Part shown: positions 35,073-43,829 of the stretch, in pieces
Position numbering within the stretch: position 1 is the first letter of the stretch
Layout: each line of letters starts with the position of its first letter
Source of the DNA: Amygdalobacter indicium
GTDB lineage: Bacteria > Bacillota > Clostridia > Saccharofermentanales > Fastidiosipilaceae
Direction of reading: 5' to 3'
Length of the DNA: 64,000 nt
NCBI RefSeq assembly: GCF_029101545.1
Contig: NZ_CP118866.1
Coordinates: forward strand, 1,240,001-1,304,000
Translations under genes and position numbers: made by a program
The notes under the pieces: generated by a model
What the model saw: only the letters and a program-made list of their open reading frames with translations
What the model was told of the DNA's origin: nothing
Database searches by the model: none

Positions 35073-35936
35073 TTATTCAAACTTCTCAGTAAAATAATAA
35101 GCCGCCCCTAACAAATTGGCATCGTTGCCGTAAGTTGCCGTCCTGATTATCGGCGTAAGCGGCGCTCTTTGGCCATAGTGCATAATCTCCTGCAGCGCTG
35201 AATTAATTCTTGCCGTCAAATCAAGTCGGGCCGTAATTCCGCCGCCCAAAACGATAACTTGCGGATCAAGAATATACTGCAAATTGTAAATCCCCAAAGC
35301 TAAATAGTGATACATCTGCGCTAAGGCCGCCTCCGCCTCCGCATCATGAGCGTCAGCCAAAGCAAAAACCTCTTCGCCGCTAAGTTGTCGACCTTTTTGC
35401 CGGGAAACACGTTCTGCCGTATGGACCGGCGAACCTAAAATAGCCAATTCATTGTGGCCGTCAACCAACATCATACCGAATTCTCCGGCAAAATTATGCG
35501 TGCCGGCAATAATTTTACGATCGTACACTATAGTACCGCCGATACCCGTACCGATAACCAGCATCAAGAAATTTTTAACTTGCAACATATCAGGCCGGTT
35601 CATCTCGGCCAAACAGGCACAATTGGCATCATTAGCAAAGCTGAGCGGCAAATGCAGCAGTTGCGTCAACTCAGCCACAAAATTCACTTGATGAATGTAG
35701 CGTAACGAGCTGGCCCCTTCTACTCTGCCAGTTGCCTGATTGGGAATTCCGGGAACACTGAACGCCAAGCCGCTAATCTGATACTTGGAGCTGTATTTGT
35801 TCACCAGGTCCTGCAAACAGACACAAAGCAAATCCCACGTCGGCGGCGTATGACAAATAGCCTTATCCATTAATTTTCCTGCTTGAAAAACAGCACTCTT
35901 AATTCCGGTGCCTCCAATATCAATTGCCAGTATCAT
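35073..35936 (-). CDS. ROK-family sugar kinase
   Basis: A 287-residue kinase of the ROK family. It shows the phosphate loop DIGGTGIKSAVF (residues 5-16), the adenosine-side GTGIGGTIVYDRKIIAG, and the EFGMM region that usually carries the sugar-binding Glu and His. The CxCGxxGC zinc motif of many ROK proteins is absent, as in the short N-acetylmannosamine- or glucokinase-like subset. It is the last gene behind the fucosidase, so it may phosphorylate the hexose or N-acetylhexosamine freed when fucose is removed. The substrate is not proven. Confidence 0.82.
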   Translation of the reverse strand: MILAIDIGGTGIKSAVFQAGKLMDKAICHTPPTWDLLCVCLQDLVNKYSSKYQISGLAFSVPGIPNQATGRVEGASSLRYIHQVNFVAELTQLLHLPLSFANDANCACLAEMNRPDMLQVKNFLMLVIGTGIGGTIVYDRKIIAGTHNFAGEFGMMLVDGHNELAILGSPVHTAERVSRQKGRQLSGEEVFALADAHDAEAEAALAQMYHYLALGIYNLQYILDPQVIVLGGGITARLDLTARINSALQEIMHYGQRAPLTPIIRTATYGNDANLLGAAYYFTEKFE

Positions 35937-35960
35937 TTTTCACCTTCCAAACTTACACTT

Positions 35961-37214
35961 TTACAGCGGATTTTGCCGATAATCAGCCTCTGCCAACGTC
36001 AGCTTCAAAGTTAACGCCGGGATATTAGGCAAATTTTTCGGTAAAGTAACAATATAACACGGGTCTCCTTCCAAAGTTGAAGTCTCCCGAAACATCTGTT
36101 TTTCATTATACGACTCAGGTAAATTCAACCATTTTGCTTGAACGACATGATTGCAAATATTCGGAATATCAAAAGTACGCCCCTGCAATTTTTCCGGGTT
36201 GAAGAAAGTAATATACAGCTGATGGTCTCTTGCCGTGAAGCAGTATTCGTTTATCTCATAAACATACAAGGGCAAAGTGTAAGCTGAATAAACGCTCTCA
36301 CCCGCTTTTTCCAGATATTCTCCGACTTTATTAAGTTCTGTCAGGCAAGCTGACGGGATTCTGCCATGTCCGTCAGGTCCGATATTCAACAAATAATTGC
36401 CGCCGCGCGCTGCAATTTTCAGCAATTTATGGATGGTGGTCGCCGCAGTCTGCCAGTTTTCATCTCCTTTTCTGAAGCCCCAGCTGTCATTCATCGTCCC
36501 GGCAACTTCCCACATTTTTTCTATCGGTGCGGCCGGTATTCTATTATCCTGCGTGCTGATATAATCGCCCAAGCCATGGCCGATTCTGCCGCTTATCAAG
36601 CATTCGGGTTGTAATTTATGGACAAGTTCGCTTAATTCCCGGCAATGTTGTTGACTCATGTCAATCGGTGTATCGAACCAAATCATGCCGATTTTGCCGT
36701 AGTTAGTCAGCAATTCTTCTACCTGCGGCAGACATTTTCCGTAAAAATAGCGGGCAAAATTCTTCTGACTGTTGTAATGATAAGCTCGATAAGCGTCCGG
36801 GTCGTCCCAGTCCTGAGCTTGGGAATAATACACACAGAATGTTAAGCCGTATTTTTCACACGCCTCCTGCATTTCCCTAACGAAATCTCTTTTACAGGGG
36901 CTGGCCTGCACGGAGTTATAAGAGCTGACTTTGGAATCAAATAAGGCAAATCCCTCATGGTGTTTGGAGGTCAGGCAGATGTAGCGCATACCCCAACTTT
37001 TAGCAAGACGGCAAATATTTTCCGCCTGAAATTCCTGCGGGTTGAATTCTCCGGCTAAGCTGCGATATTCTTCTAAAGGGATGTCGGCATTGTTCAATAT
37101 CCACTCCGCCAAGCCTCTGATTTTTTGGCCTTTATATTCTCCTCCTAAAAGCGAATATAGGCCGAAATGAATGAATAAGCCGAATTTTCCTGTTGTAAAC
37201 CAATTTTTCTGCAT
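35961..37214 (-). CDS. Alpha-L-fucosidase, GH29, intracellular
   Basis: Releases L-fucose from fucosylated glycans. The 417-residue protein begins with KFGLFIHFGLYSLLGGEY and contains SKHHEGFALFDS, DFVREMQEACEKYG and IWFDTPID, where Asp181 is the likely nucleophile. These are GH29 hallmarks. There is no signal peptide, so it acts inside the cell on imported oligosaccharides, in accord with the CUT1 importer genes just upstream. Length and the absence of an extra C-terminal lectin domain fit a compact enzyme; linkage preference cannot be read from the sequence. Confidence 0.92.
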   Translation of the reverse strand: MQKNWFTTGKFGLFIHFGLYSLLGGEYKGQKIRGLAEWILNNADIPLEEYRSLAGEFNPQEFQAENICRLAKSWGMRYICLTSKHHEGFALFDSKVSSYNSVQASPCKRDFVREMQEACEKYGLTFCVYYSQAQDWDDPDAYRAYHYNSQKNFARYFYGKCLPQVEELLTNYGKIGMIWFDTPIDMSQQHCRELSELVHKLQPECLISGRIGHGLGDYISTQDNRIPAAPIEKMWEVAGTMNDSWGFRKGDENWQTAATTIHKLLKIAARGGNYLLNIGPDGHGRIPSACLTELNKVGEYLEKAGESVYSAYTLPLYVYEINEYCFTARDHQLYITFFNPEKLQGRTFDIPNICNHVVQAKWLNLPESYNEKQMFRETSTLEGDPCYIVTLPKNLPNIPALTLKLTLAEADYRQNPL

Positions 37215-37286
37215 AATATCTCCTGTAGTTGTAATTGTTTCAGTCCTTGTTTATTTCCGTCATCTTAATTAAAAGCAAGATTAATA

Positions 37287-38195
37287 TTAACCCTTAACCG
37301 AGCCGATCATCATTCCTTTGACAAAGTGTTTTTGTACTAACGGATAAATCAGCAGCACCGGCAAAGAAGCGACTACAATTGTCGAAAATTTCAACAAATC
37401 GGTAATTCCCTGCTTAGCAATCAATTGTTCAACATTTGTAATCATCGTCGGATCTACCGTATTCAAAACTAGAAGTTGACGTAACTTAATCTGCAACGGT
37501 TCCAAATTAGGATTATTAATAAACAACATCGCATTAAAATACGAGTTCCACTGCGCCACGCCGTAATACAAAGACAAAACGGCGATAATCGGTTTGGAAA
37601 GCGGTAAAACGACACGCCAAAAATAACCGAATGGCGTACAGCCGTCAATAGCAGCAACTTCATACAAATCATTCGGAATCTGATTTTGAATATAGGTACG
37701 GGCAATCATCAAATTCCAAACAGAAATAGCATTGGGAATAATCATAGCCCAAATAGTATTGTCCATATGTAAAGCATTAACCAGTAAATAGAGGGGAACA
37801 ATTCCGCCGCTGACAATCATAGTTATCATAAACAAAACGGATAAAAATCTGCTTGCTTTAAATTCTTTGCGAGATAACGCATAGGCCGCCAACATCGTCA
37901 TACTGATATTAACCGTTGTACCTAACACTAAATAAATCAAAGAATTCCTGAAACCAATTAAAATCGGTTTGTAAGTCAAAACCGCCTCATAGCCTCTTAA
38001 AGTCGGTTTAACCGGCCAAAGGAAGACCTTGCCGCTGATAACCGCTTGCGGATCGCTGAATGACGCAGCTACAACATAAATCAACGGTAAAAGAATAATG
38101 ACGGTAAGCAAGGTCAATACGCCGTAAATAAAGTAAAGGAACAGACGGTCCCGGAAATTATCTGTAATTTGCGTTTTCTTGTGCTTAAACAGCAT
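37287..38195 (-). CDS. CUT1 ABC permease, LplC-like
   Basis: A 302-residue inner-membrane subunit with six hydrophobic segments. The coupling motif is EVAAIDGCTPFGYFWRVVLPLSKP, typical of the EAA loop in MalG/LplC proteins. It pairs with the LplB-like subunit 10 bases upstream. The genomic context suggests import of fucosyl-oligosaccharides. No ATPase is encoded in this cluster, so a shared MsmK-type ATPase is likely to be encoded elsewhere. Confidence 0.87.
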   Translation of the reverse strand: MLFKHKKTQITDNFRDRLFLYFIYGVLTLLTVIILLPLIYVVAASFSDPQAVISGKVFLWPVKPTLRGYEAVLTYKPILIGFRNSLIYLVLGTTVNISMTMLAAYALSRKEFKASRFLSVLFMITMIVSGGIVPLYLLVNALHMDNTIWAMIIPNAISVWNLMIARTYIQNQIPNDLYEVAAIDGCTPFGYFWRVVLPLSKPIIAVLSLYYGVAQWNSYFNAMLFINNPNLEPLQIKLRQLLVLNTVDPTMITNVEQLIAKQGITDLLKFSTIVVASLPVLLIYPLVQKHFVKGMMIGSVKG

Positions 38196-38205
38196 ATTTA
38201 CCTCC

Positions 38206-39180
38206 TTACCAAATCGCCGTATCGGTTAATTTGCGCGAAATCTTATTAACGGCAACGAATAAAATCAAGCTTACCAATGAATTGAATAAACCGACTGCAA
38301 CACCGTAACTGTAATTTCCTTGCTGTACCGAAACTTTATAAAGATAAGTTGAAATTATCTCTGAAGTTGAAGCATTAACACTGTTACCCATCAAATAGGC
38401 TTTTTCAAAGCCGATACTCATAATTGAACCGACATTAAAAATAAGCATCATCACTATAGTCGGAGCAATACTCGGCAAATCGACATGGATTATTCGCTGA
38501 AATCTGCCCGCTCCATCAACTAGAGCTGCTTCCTGTAACTCTTTGCTGACGCCGGCCAAGGCGGCGATGTAGATAATTGAGGAATAACCGATATTTTGCC
38601 AAATACCTGACCAAACATAAAGATGCGGGAAAATATTAGGGTCACCGAAAAAATTGAGTGCCTTACCGCCGAACATTTTTATAATCTGATTGATAACGCC
38701 GCTGCGCATGTCCATTATGCTCATCATCATACCGACCATAACAACCAAAGAAATAAAATACGGAGCATAGGTAATCATCTGTACCGCTTTTTTGAAGCGC
38801 TTACAACCAACTTCATTGATGAACACCGCCAAAATTATAGGCAAAGGAAATCCGACAATCAGTGAATAAACACCTAAGCGCAAAGTATTAATAATTGTGC
38901 GAAAGCCGTACGGTCCGAACAAAAATTGTCTAAACCATTGCAAGCCGACAAATCTGCTGGCAAAGATACCTTGAGCCGGCGAATAATTCTTGAAAGCTAA
39001 AACGATACCCGCCATAGGTACATAGCAAAAAATAATTAACCATAATAAGGGTAAGGCAATAATCAACCAAAACTGCCAATTATAATTCTTACACCGCCGC
39101 TTCTGTTCAAGGCGCCGAGATGAATCTCCCGGCGCTTTTCTGAACAATCCGACTGATTTGAGGGATTCTGTATAAGTCAT
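38206..39180 (-). CDS. CUT1 ABC permease, LplB-like
   Basis: A 324-residue membrane subunit with about six helices, PMAGIVLAFKNYSPAQGI near the start and the EAA loop ELQEAALVDGAGRFQRIIHVDLPS. The frame allows a start at 39198, but the AGGAG site seven bases away fits ATG 39180. The hydrophilic N-terminus of about 35 residues is long for the family. It is the middle gene between the binding protein and the second permease. Confidence 0.87.
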   Translation of the reverse strand: MTYTESLKSVGLFRKAPGDSSRRLEQKRRCKNYNWQFWLIIALPLLWLIIFCYVPMAGIVLAFKNYSPAQGIFASRFVGLQWFRQFLFGPYGFRTIINTLRLGVYSLIVGFPLPIILAVFINEVGCKRFKKAVQMITYAPYFISLVVMVGMMMSIMDMRSGVINQIIKMFGGKALNFFGDPNIFPHLYVWSGIWQNIGYSSIIYIAALAGVSKELQEAALVDGAGRFQRIIHVDLPSIAPTIVMMLIFNVGSIMSIGFEKAYLMGNSVNASTSEIISTYLYKVSVQQGNYSYGVAVGLFNSLVSLILFVAVNKISRKLTDTAIW

Positions 39181-39201
39181 GTAATGCTCCTGCGACATTG
39201 C

Positions 39202-40881
39202 TTATTTTTTTATAGTACGATCATACGCCGTCTGAGATAACTTAATCAAAGTCGGCAAGCCTACCGATTCAAAGCCTTTCACATAATTATCCCAAGCCTG
39301 ATCATCATCAGGGTTTTGCACGCCGCGAATGAAAGCAGCACGATTTTCTTCCAAATACTTCTTCACATCAACTGTAATTTGATTCAGCTGATCTGTTTCA
39401 GCCGCCGTAAATTTCAGTACAGGTAAAACATCATAATCGGTTTTCGGATTTTGGGCATAAGGTTCGCACTTTTCTTTAGTTTCCGTGTAAAGCAATTTTT
39501 CCAAACCGGCTGCCGATTTGATATCAACACTGTTATCCGTTGCTTGACCGAAGCGGACTTTCTCAGTAGCAAAATTCAAACCGACATCCTGCCAGTCATG
39601 ATTTTGCGGATCGGAAGAATACTGATTGATTATTTCGTAAAGTGCTTTACTGCCATCCAAGCCCTTTTTATCCGTCGGATTAAGGCGCCAGTCTTTGTCT
39701 TTATCGGCACCGAACTGCATACTTAAATAACCTTCAAGCGTATAAAAATAATCTATCCAACGTAAGGCTGCTGCCGGATTTTTGCAATCTTTAGTTAAAA
39801 CAAACTTATTCTCAGCAATTCCGTCATAACGGAAATAAGTAGCATGTTGTTTGCCCTCAGGTCCTTTGACCGGAGCCATAACTCGATAGTCGGCATACGC
39901 CTGTGGTTTGGAATTGGCATCATAAGCATCGGAAATTGTACCGAAGGGAGCGAAAAGTACAGGTTCTCCCTCATTGTTCATCAATTTACGATAATTGTCA
40001 GCTGTCTGTGTAAAAGCACTATCATCAATCAAGCCCTCTTTATATAGGCTGTTCATGTATCGCAAAGCGGCACGATATTCTTTTTTTACAGCGATTGATT
40101 CAATTTTCTTATCCGGGCTGATAACAAGTTTACCGGCTTGAACTCCGGGGTCTAAAATGAACGCATTAGTGATCCAATCATAGAATTGGTGTCCCCAACC
40201 GTCTATTGATCCGGACATAGGTATTCCTTGCGGATGCGCCTTTTTATAAGCTTGCATAACTTGACGCAAGTCTTCCGTTGTTGTCGGAACTTGCAAATTC
40301 AATTCCCGCAAATGGCGCATGTTAACCCACATTTTGTTGCGATACTTGCAATGATAGCAATCGTTAATTGTCGGCAAGCCATATATATGACCGTCGGCTT
40401 GTGTGATTTGAGACCACAATTCCGGCTTTTCTTTGACATATGCCATAAAATTGGGCATATTTTCTTTAATCAGCTTTTCCAAAGGCAGAAGCAAGCCCTC
40501 GGAAACACCGTATTTACTGACTTTCGGTGTAGAAAATAAAAAAGCATCCGGCAACGGCTTTTTGGACATCATGAGGTTGATTTGTTCATCCGCCGTATCC
40601 ATATTTACCGTTTGATACGTCCAATTAATATTGGTCTTTTGAGCAATAAATTTACTGAAATCATTACTTGCAAAATCAACAACATTAGGCATTGACAGGC
40701 GAACCATAGTCATAGCCAACGGTTTCTCTGCAATGGGATATGTCCCTACTTTGCTTAATTGTACCGCAGCATCCTCCGGTTTCGTCTGTTTATTACCGGT
40801 AGAATTACTGCACGCTGTTAAAGTGAAAGCGTAAGCACCCGCTAATAAAAGTGCCAGCATTTTACGGCATAAGTTCTTCAT
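39202..40881 (-). CDS. Extracellular solute-binding lipoprotein, LplA-like
   Basis: A 559-residue binding protein of the large CUT1 class that takes oligosaccharides. A lipoprotein signal ends at Cys24 (FTLTACSNS). The fold begins with MTMVRLSMPNVVDFASNDFSKFIAQKT and includes GLPTINDCYHCKYRNKMWVNMRHLRELN, and later RWIDYFYTLEGYLSMQFG, characteristic of LplA/YtcQ proteins. It is the first gene of the operon with two permeases, GH29 and ROK kinase, so a fucosylated glycan is the likely ligand. Confidence 0.88.
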   Translation of the reverse strand: MKNLCRKMLALLLAGAYAFTLTACSNSTGNKQTKPEDAAVQLSKVGTYPIAEKPLAMTMVRLSMPNVVDFASNDFSKFIAQKTNINWTYQTVNMDTADEQINLMMSKKPLPDAFLFSTPKVSKYGVSEGLLLPLEKLIKENMPNFMAYVKEKPELWSQITQADGHIYGLPTINDCYHCKYRNKMWVNMRHLRELNLQVPTTTEDLRQVMQAYKKAHPQGIPMSGSIDGWGHQFYDWITNAFILDPGVQAGKLVISPDKKIESIAVKKEYRAALRYMNSLYKEGLIDDSAFTQTADNYRKLMNNEGEPVLFAPFGTISDAYDANSKPQAYADYRVMAPVKGPEGKQHATYFRYDGIAENKFVLTKDCKNPAAALRWIDYFYTLEGYLSMQFGADKDKDWRLNPTDKKGLDGSKALYEIINQYSSDPQNHDWQDVGLNFATEKVRFGQATDNSVDIKSAAGLEKLLYTETKEKCEPYAQNPKTDYDVLPVLKFTAAETDQLNQITVDVKKYLEENRAAFIRGVQNPDDDQAWDNYVKGFESVGLPTLIKLSQTAYDRTIKK

Positions 40882-40940
40882 ATGTTCCTCCTAACCGATT
40901 AAAAGCAAGTCCAATTATTTGCCAAATTCCTCTTGCTTTT

Positions 40941-40989
40941 TTGCACATTTTTTGTTGTTTAACAACAAAAATAATATAGCATATTGCAC
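40941..40989 (-). promoter_or_regulatory. Promoter of the fucosyl-oligosaccharide operon with paired TTGCAC boxes
   Basis: TTGCAC occurs at 40941-40946 and 40984-40989, exactly 43 bases apart as before fucK. The 17 bases GTGCAATATGCTATATT (minus strand, 40989-40973) are identical to those of the fuc promoter and include the extended -10 TGC-TATATT. A cre-like word, TGAAACGTTTT, lies just upstream near 41010. Confidence 0.6.
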
Positions 40990-41128
40990 TATTTGACGAA
41001 ACATTTGAAACGTTTTTTGGCTTTTTAAGCTTTTCAGCCCACTATTCTGTTCATTTAATTTCATTTTTGTTCAAAGAGTCAGGCAAAAGCCAAATAAAAC
41101 ATTTTAGACTCAGCATACGACGCAAAGC

Positions 41129-41159
41129 AAAAAAGGCCGATTGCCGCAGCAACCGACCT
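41129..41159 (-). terminator. Terminator of the M20 peptidase cluster
   Basis: Leftward, AGGTCGGTTGC and GCAATCGGCCT pair over 11 positions (two G-T pairs) with a short loop and a run of T, 32 bases after the peptidase stop. Confidence 0.8.
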
Positions 41160-41190
41160 ATTCATATGATTCAGTATATTCAGCTTGAAC

Positions 41191-42318
41191 TTACTTTTTC
41201 CAAAATGCCAACAAAGCCTGACAAGCCGTCAACATTTCCCTAGTATCAATGGCTTCTTCCAATGTATGCGGTTTAATCATACCTACACCTATAATAATCG
41301 AATTAAAGCCCTCATAAGCGAAGAAATTGGCATCAGAACCGCCTCCGATAACTTGTAACTCAGCCTCAACACCTATGCGCTTATAAACTTCAATAAACTC
41401 CTGCGCAAAAGCACAATTATCAGGAGAGTTTAAAGTCGGATACTGCCATTCCTTAATGAGTTCAAATGTACCGCCATATTTTTTAGCTGTAGCTTTACCG
41501 ATTTTCTCATACTCCGCCAAATAATTCTCCAGTTTCTCTTCTGAATGTGAGCGCATTTCACCATAAGCTTCCGCATAATCCTGCACCACATTTGTAGGTC
41601 CTTGAGCTTTGAATGTCGAAATATTAGCTGTAGTTTCCGAATCAATTCTGGCCGTCTTATACTGCAAAATCGTTTCCGCTAAAATCATAATCGCATTGAT
41701 ACCTTTTTCCGGTTCAATTCCGCCGTGGGACGCTTTGCCGTGCGCAATCAGGCGATAATTCGTCGCTGTCGGTGCTTTATAAGCAACATATTTGGATGGA
41801 CCGGCATTATCCACAACAATGACACGCTTACTCGGTTGCATATTTTTATAAACTTCAGGCCAGTCAATATTTCTGGCACCGATTAAGCCCGTTTCTTCAC
41901 CCGGCGTGAAAATCACCCAAATGGTTTCATGCGGATATTGTTTCTGCACAAGATATTTCAAAGAATACAAAACACAGGCAACGCCACCCTTATCATCCGC
42001 GCCTAAAGTTGTCGTACCGTCAGTCTTAATAATATCTCCGTCTTCAATTACTTTGACACCCTTATTCGGTTCAACAACATCCAAGTGAACGGAGATTGTA
42101 ACACCTTCTCCGGGAACTGTTCCGGTCAATTTACAAAAGATGCTCGGGCAATCACCGCCGAATTTTTCATTCGAATGATCAACATAAACTTCCGCGCCCA
42201 ACTCGCGCATGAATTTAATCACAAAATCGCCCATCGCCTTTTCATGCCGAGCCGGCGAATAAATGTTAACCATCGTTTTGAATAAGTCAACTAACTCCTG
42301 TTTGTTCAAATTTTCCAT
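41191..42318 (-). CDS. M20-family metallopeptidase, PepT-like
   Basis: A 375-residue zinc peptidase. The metal-site motifs are HLDVVEPN, TLGADDKGGVA (bridging Asp), FTPGEETGLIG (catalytic Glu pair), VVDNAG (Asp) and a final His in MIKPHTLEEA, in the order of M20 enzymes. The SHGGIEPEKGINAI dimer-domain motif is present. Overall it is closer to peptidase T-like aminopeptidases than to amidohydrolases. It is the last gene of a four-gene run with two membrane proteins and an M20D enzyme, so it probably works on what the membrane pair imports. Confidence 0.85.
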   Translation of the reverse strand: MENLNKQELVDLFKTMVNIYSPARHEKAMGDFVIKFMRELGAEVYVDHSNEKFGGDCPSIFCKLTGTVPGEGVTISVHLDVVEPNKGVKVIEDGDIIKTDGTTTLGADDKGGVACVLYSLKYLVQKQYPHETIWVIFTPGEETGLIGARNIDWPEVYKNMQPSKRVIVVDNAGPSKYVAYKAPTATNYRLIAHGKASHGGIEPEKGINAIMILAETILQYKTARIDSETTANISTFKAQGPTNVVQDYAEAYGEMRSHSEEKLENYLAEYEKIGKATAKKYGGTFELIKEWQYPTLNSPDNCAFAQEFIEVYKRIGVEAELQVIGGGSDANFFAYEGFNSIIIGVGMIKPHTLEEAIDTREMLTACQALLAFWKK

Positions 42319-42350
42319 AAAAAACCTCTTTTCTTAAGAAAACTTAGCAA

Positions 42351-43019
42351 TCAGCTATGTTTTTCAATTTCTGCAATCTGAGTTTTGGCAATCATAATCG
42401 AGCTGAAAACGGCCGTTAAAGTAACGACAAAGGAAAGATTTCCCGGTAAAAACTGCACCACTTTAGTCATAACCAATGAAATGCCCAAAGCCCATACTGC
42501 CGTTTTCCACGATTTCATGGCAAATTGTCCGAAAATTCCGCCGTAGAGAGCCGGAATGATTAAGCCCAAAATTCTCTGCACATTTCCCGGTAAATTGGAA
42601 ATGATAGTCTGTCCCATAATGGTAGCTAAAAACACGAACAAAATGCCGACATAAACGGATATTGCCATTCCGATAGTACCCATAATCGCACCTTCTCTAG
42701 TACCGGTTTTAAAACTTGAAGCTTCGATAGATGTAGCTGCAGCCGGAATACGCATATTAACAGAATTACCGGATAATATCGAAAGATATAAACCTGAAGT
42801 CCCGACAATGGGGTAATAAGAAATAGGCTCACTGAAATAAAAAGCGCCTGAAACTGAAATCTGAGAAATTGCACCGGCAATTACAGCTGCCCAACCGGGG
42901 AAGAAGCCGAAATATACAGCCATAAGCAGCGGCGGCAATAAACAGGCAACAGCGCCGAGAACCATTGTACTGCGTCCTACTCGAACAATACTACGATTAT
43001 ATTTAGCAAAAGCATCCAT
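42351..43019 (-). CDS. Multi-pass membrane protein, partner of DUF5058 protein
   Basis: A 222-residue protein with about five to six hydrophobic segments. I know no characterised homologue. Conserved-looking features are RVGRSTMVLGAVACLLPPLL near the start, a serine/asparagine-rich stretch ILSGNSVNMRIPAAATS that could line a binding site, and QTIISNLPGNVQRILGLIIP. The gene is 12 bases after the DUF5058 gene and 32 before the M20 peptidase. The two membrane proteins always reading as a tight pair suggests one transporter of two subunits; this is inference. Confidence 0.6.
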   Translation of the reverse strand: MDAFAKYNRSIVRVGRSTMVLGAVACLLPPLLMAVYFGFFPGWAAVIAGAISQISVSGAFYFSEPISYYPIVGTSGLYLSILSGNSVNMRIPAAATSIEASSFKTGTREGAIMGTIGMAISVYVGILFVFLATIMGQTIISNLPGNVQRILGLIIPALYGGIFGQFAMKSWKTAVWALGISLVMTKVVQFLPGNLSFVVTLTAVFSSIMIAKTQIAEIEKHS

Positions 43020-43031
43020 TTTCCACCTCCA

Positions 43032-43733
43032 TCAAATTATCAAAGCAGCAACTATGGCCCCGCCGAACATAGCAAAGGTTAACGACCACTGTTTTAACCA
43101 GGGAATTTTCTTACCGCAAATTTGACAAACAACCATAATCACCAAACCTAAAATTCCGGCTGCAGTAATTTCCGGCTTTACTGTAATTTTTAAGATACTG
43201 TCAACATTGAAATAAGCAAAAGCACCTAACATCGCACCGACACTTACTGCCGGCAACAGTGCCTTTCTACCGCCTGTCAACAAGTTATTCACAGCATCCA
43301 TCCGATGAGCGAAAAAGAAAGCGAAAATCAGCCATCCCATTACACCTAAAGCCGGTGTCCATAAGGCATTGGCATATACCAAAGGATTCATCTCGGTTGC
43401 CAATTCTCCGCCCATTGCCATCGCGCCGAAATTGGCCGCCATCGTTTCATAATTTGTACCTCCAATCACGCTCATTCTCAAAGCGGTAATCGGAGCGCCC
43501 AAAGTTACAATTAACGCCCATATGGAACCCACAACGCCCAAGGCCGGACCTACAGAGTTCAAAAAAGCTGTCTTCATTCCTCTTTTTACCTGCTGCTGAT
43601 CCATTCCGATTTCCTTCGAGCATTTCAATGACCTTTGCAGAATAATCGTCGCTTGAAACAACACAAGCAAAATACCTAATCCGCACACTAAATACATCAA
43701 AGGATGGTTAGCATAAAACCACTGATTGTTCAT
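43032..43733 (-). CDS. DUF5058-like multi-pass membrane protein
   Basis: A 233-residue protein with about six hydrophobic segments that resembles the uncharacterised DUF5058 family. Features include MYLVCGLGILLVLFQATIILQRS, FLNSVGPALGVVGSIWALIVTLGAP, and NPLVYANALWTPALGVMGW. ATG 43748 overlaps the ribosome binding site itself (ATGAAGGAG), so ATG 43733 is chosen. It lies between an M20D amidohydrolase and its membrane partner. A role in uptake of an acylated amino acid or peptide is plausible from context only. Confidence 0.6.
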   Translation of the reverse strand: MNNQWFYANHPLMYLVCGLGILLVLFQATIILQRSLKCSKEIGMDQQQVKRGMKTAFLNSVGPALGVVGSIWALIVTLGAPITALRMSVIGGTNYETMAANFGAMAMGGELATEMNPLVYANALWTPALGVMGWLIFAFFFAHRMDAVNNLLTGGRKALLPAVSVGAMLGAFAYFNVDSILKITVKPEITAAGILGLVIMVVCQICGKKIPWLKQWSLTFAMFGGAIVAALII

Positions 43734-43829
43734 AAAAAACTCCTTCATTTAGCCGTAGCTATATTTTTACCTGCTCCATCTTTCCGTTTTCTCGACGACA
43801 ATAAACAGACAAGATTTTCAGGCTATTTA

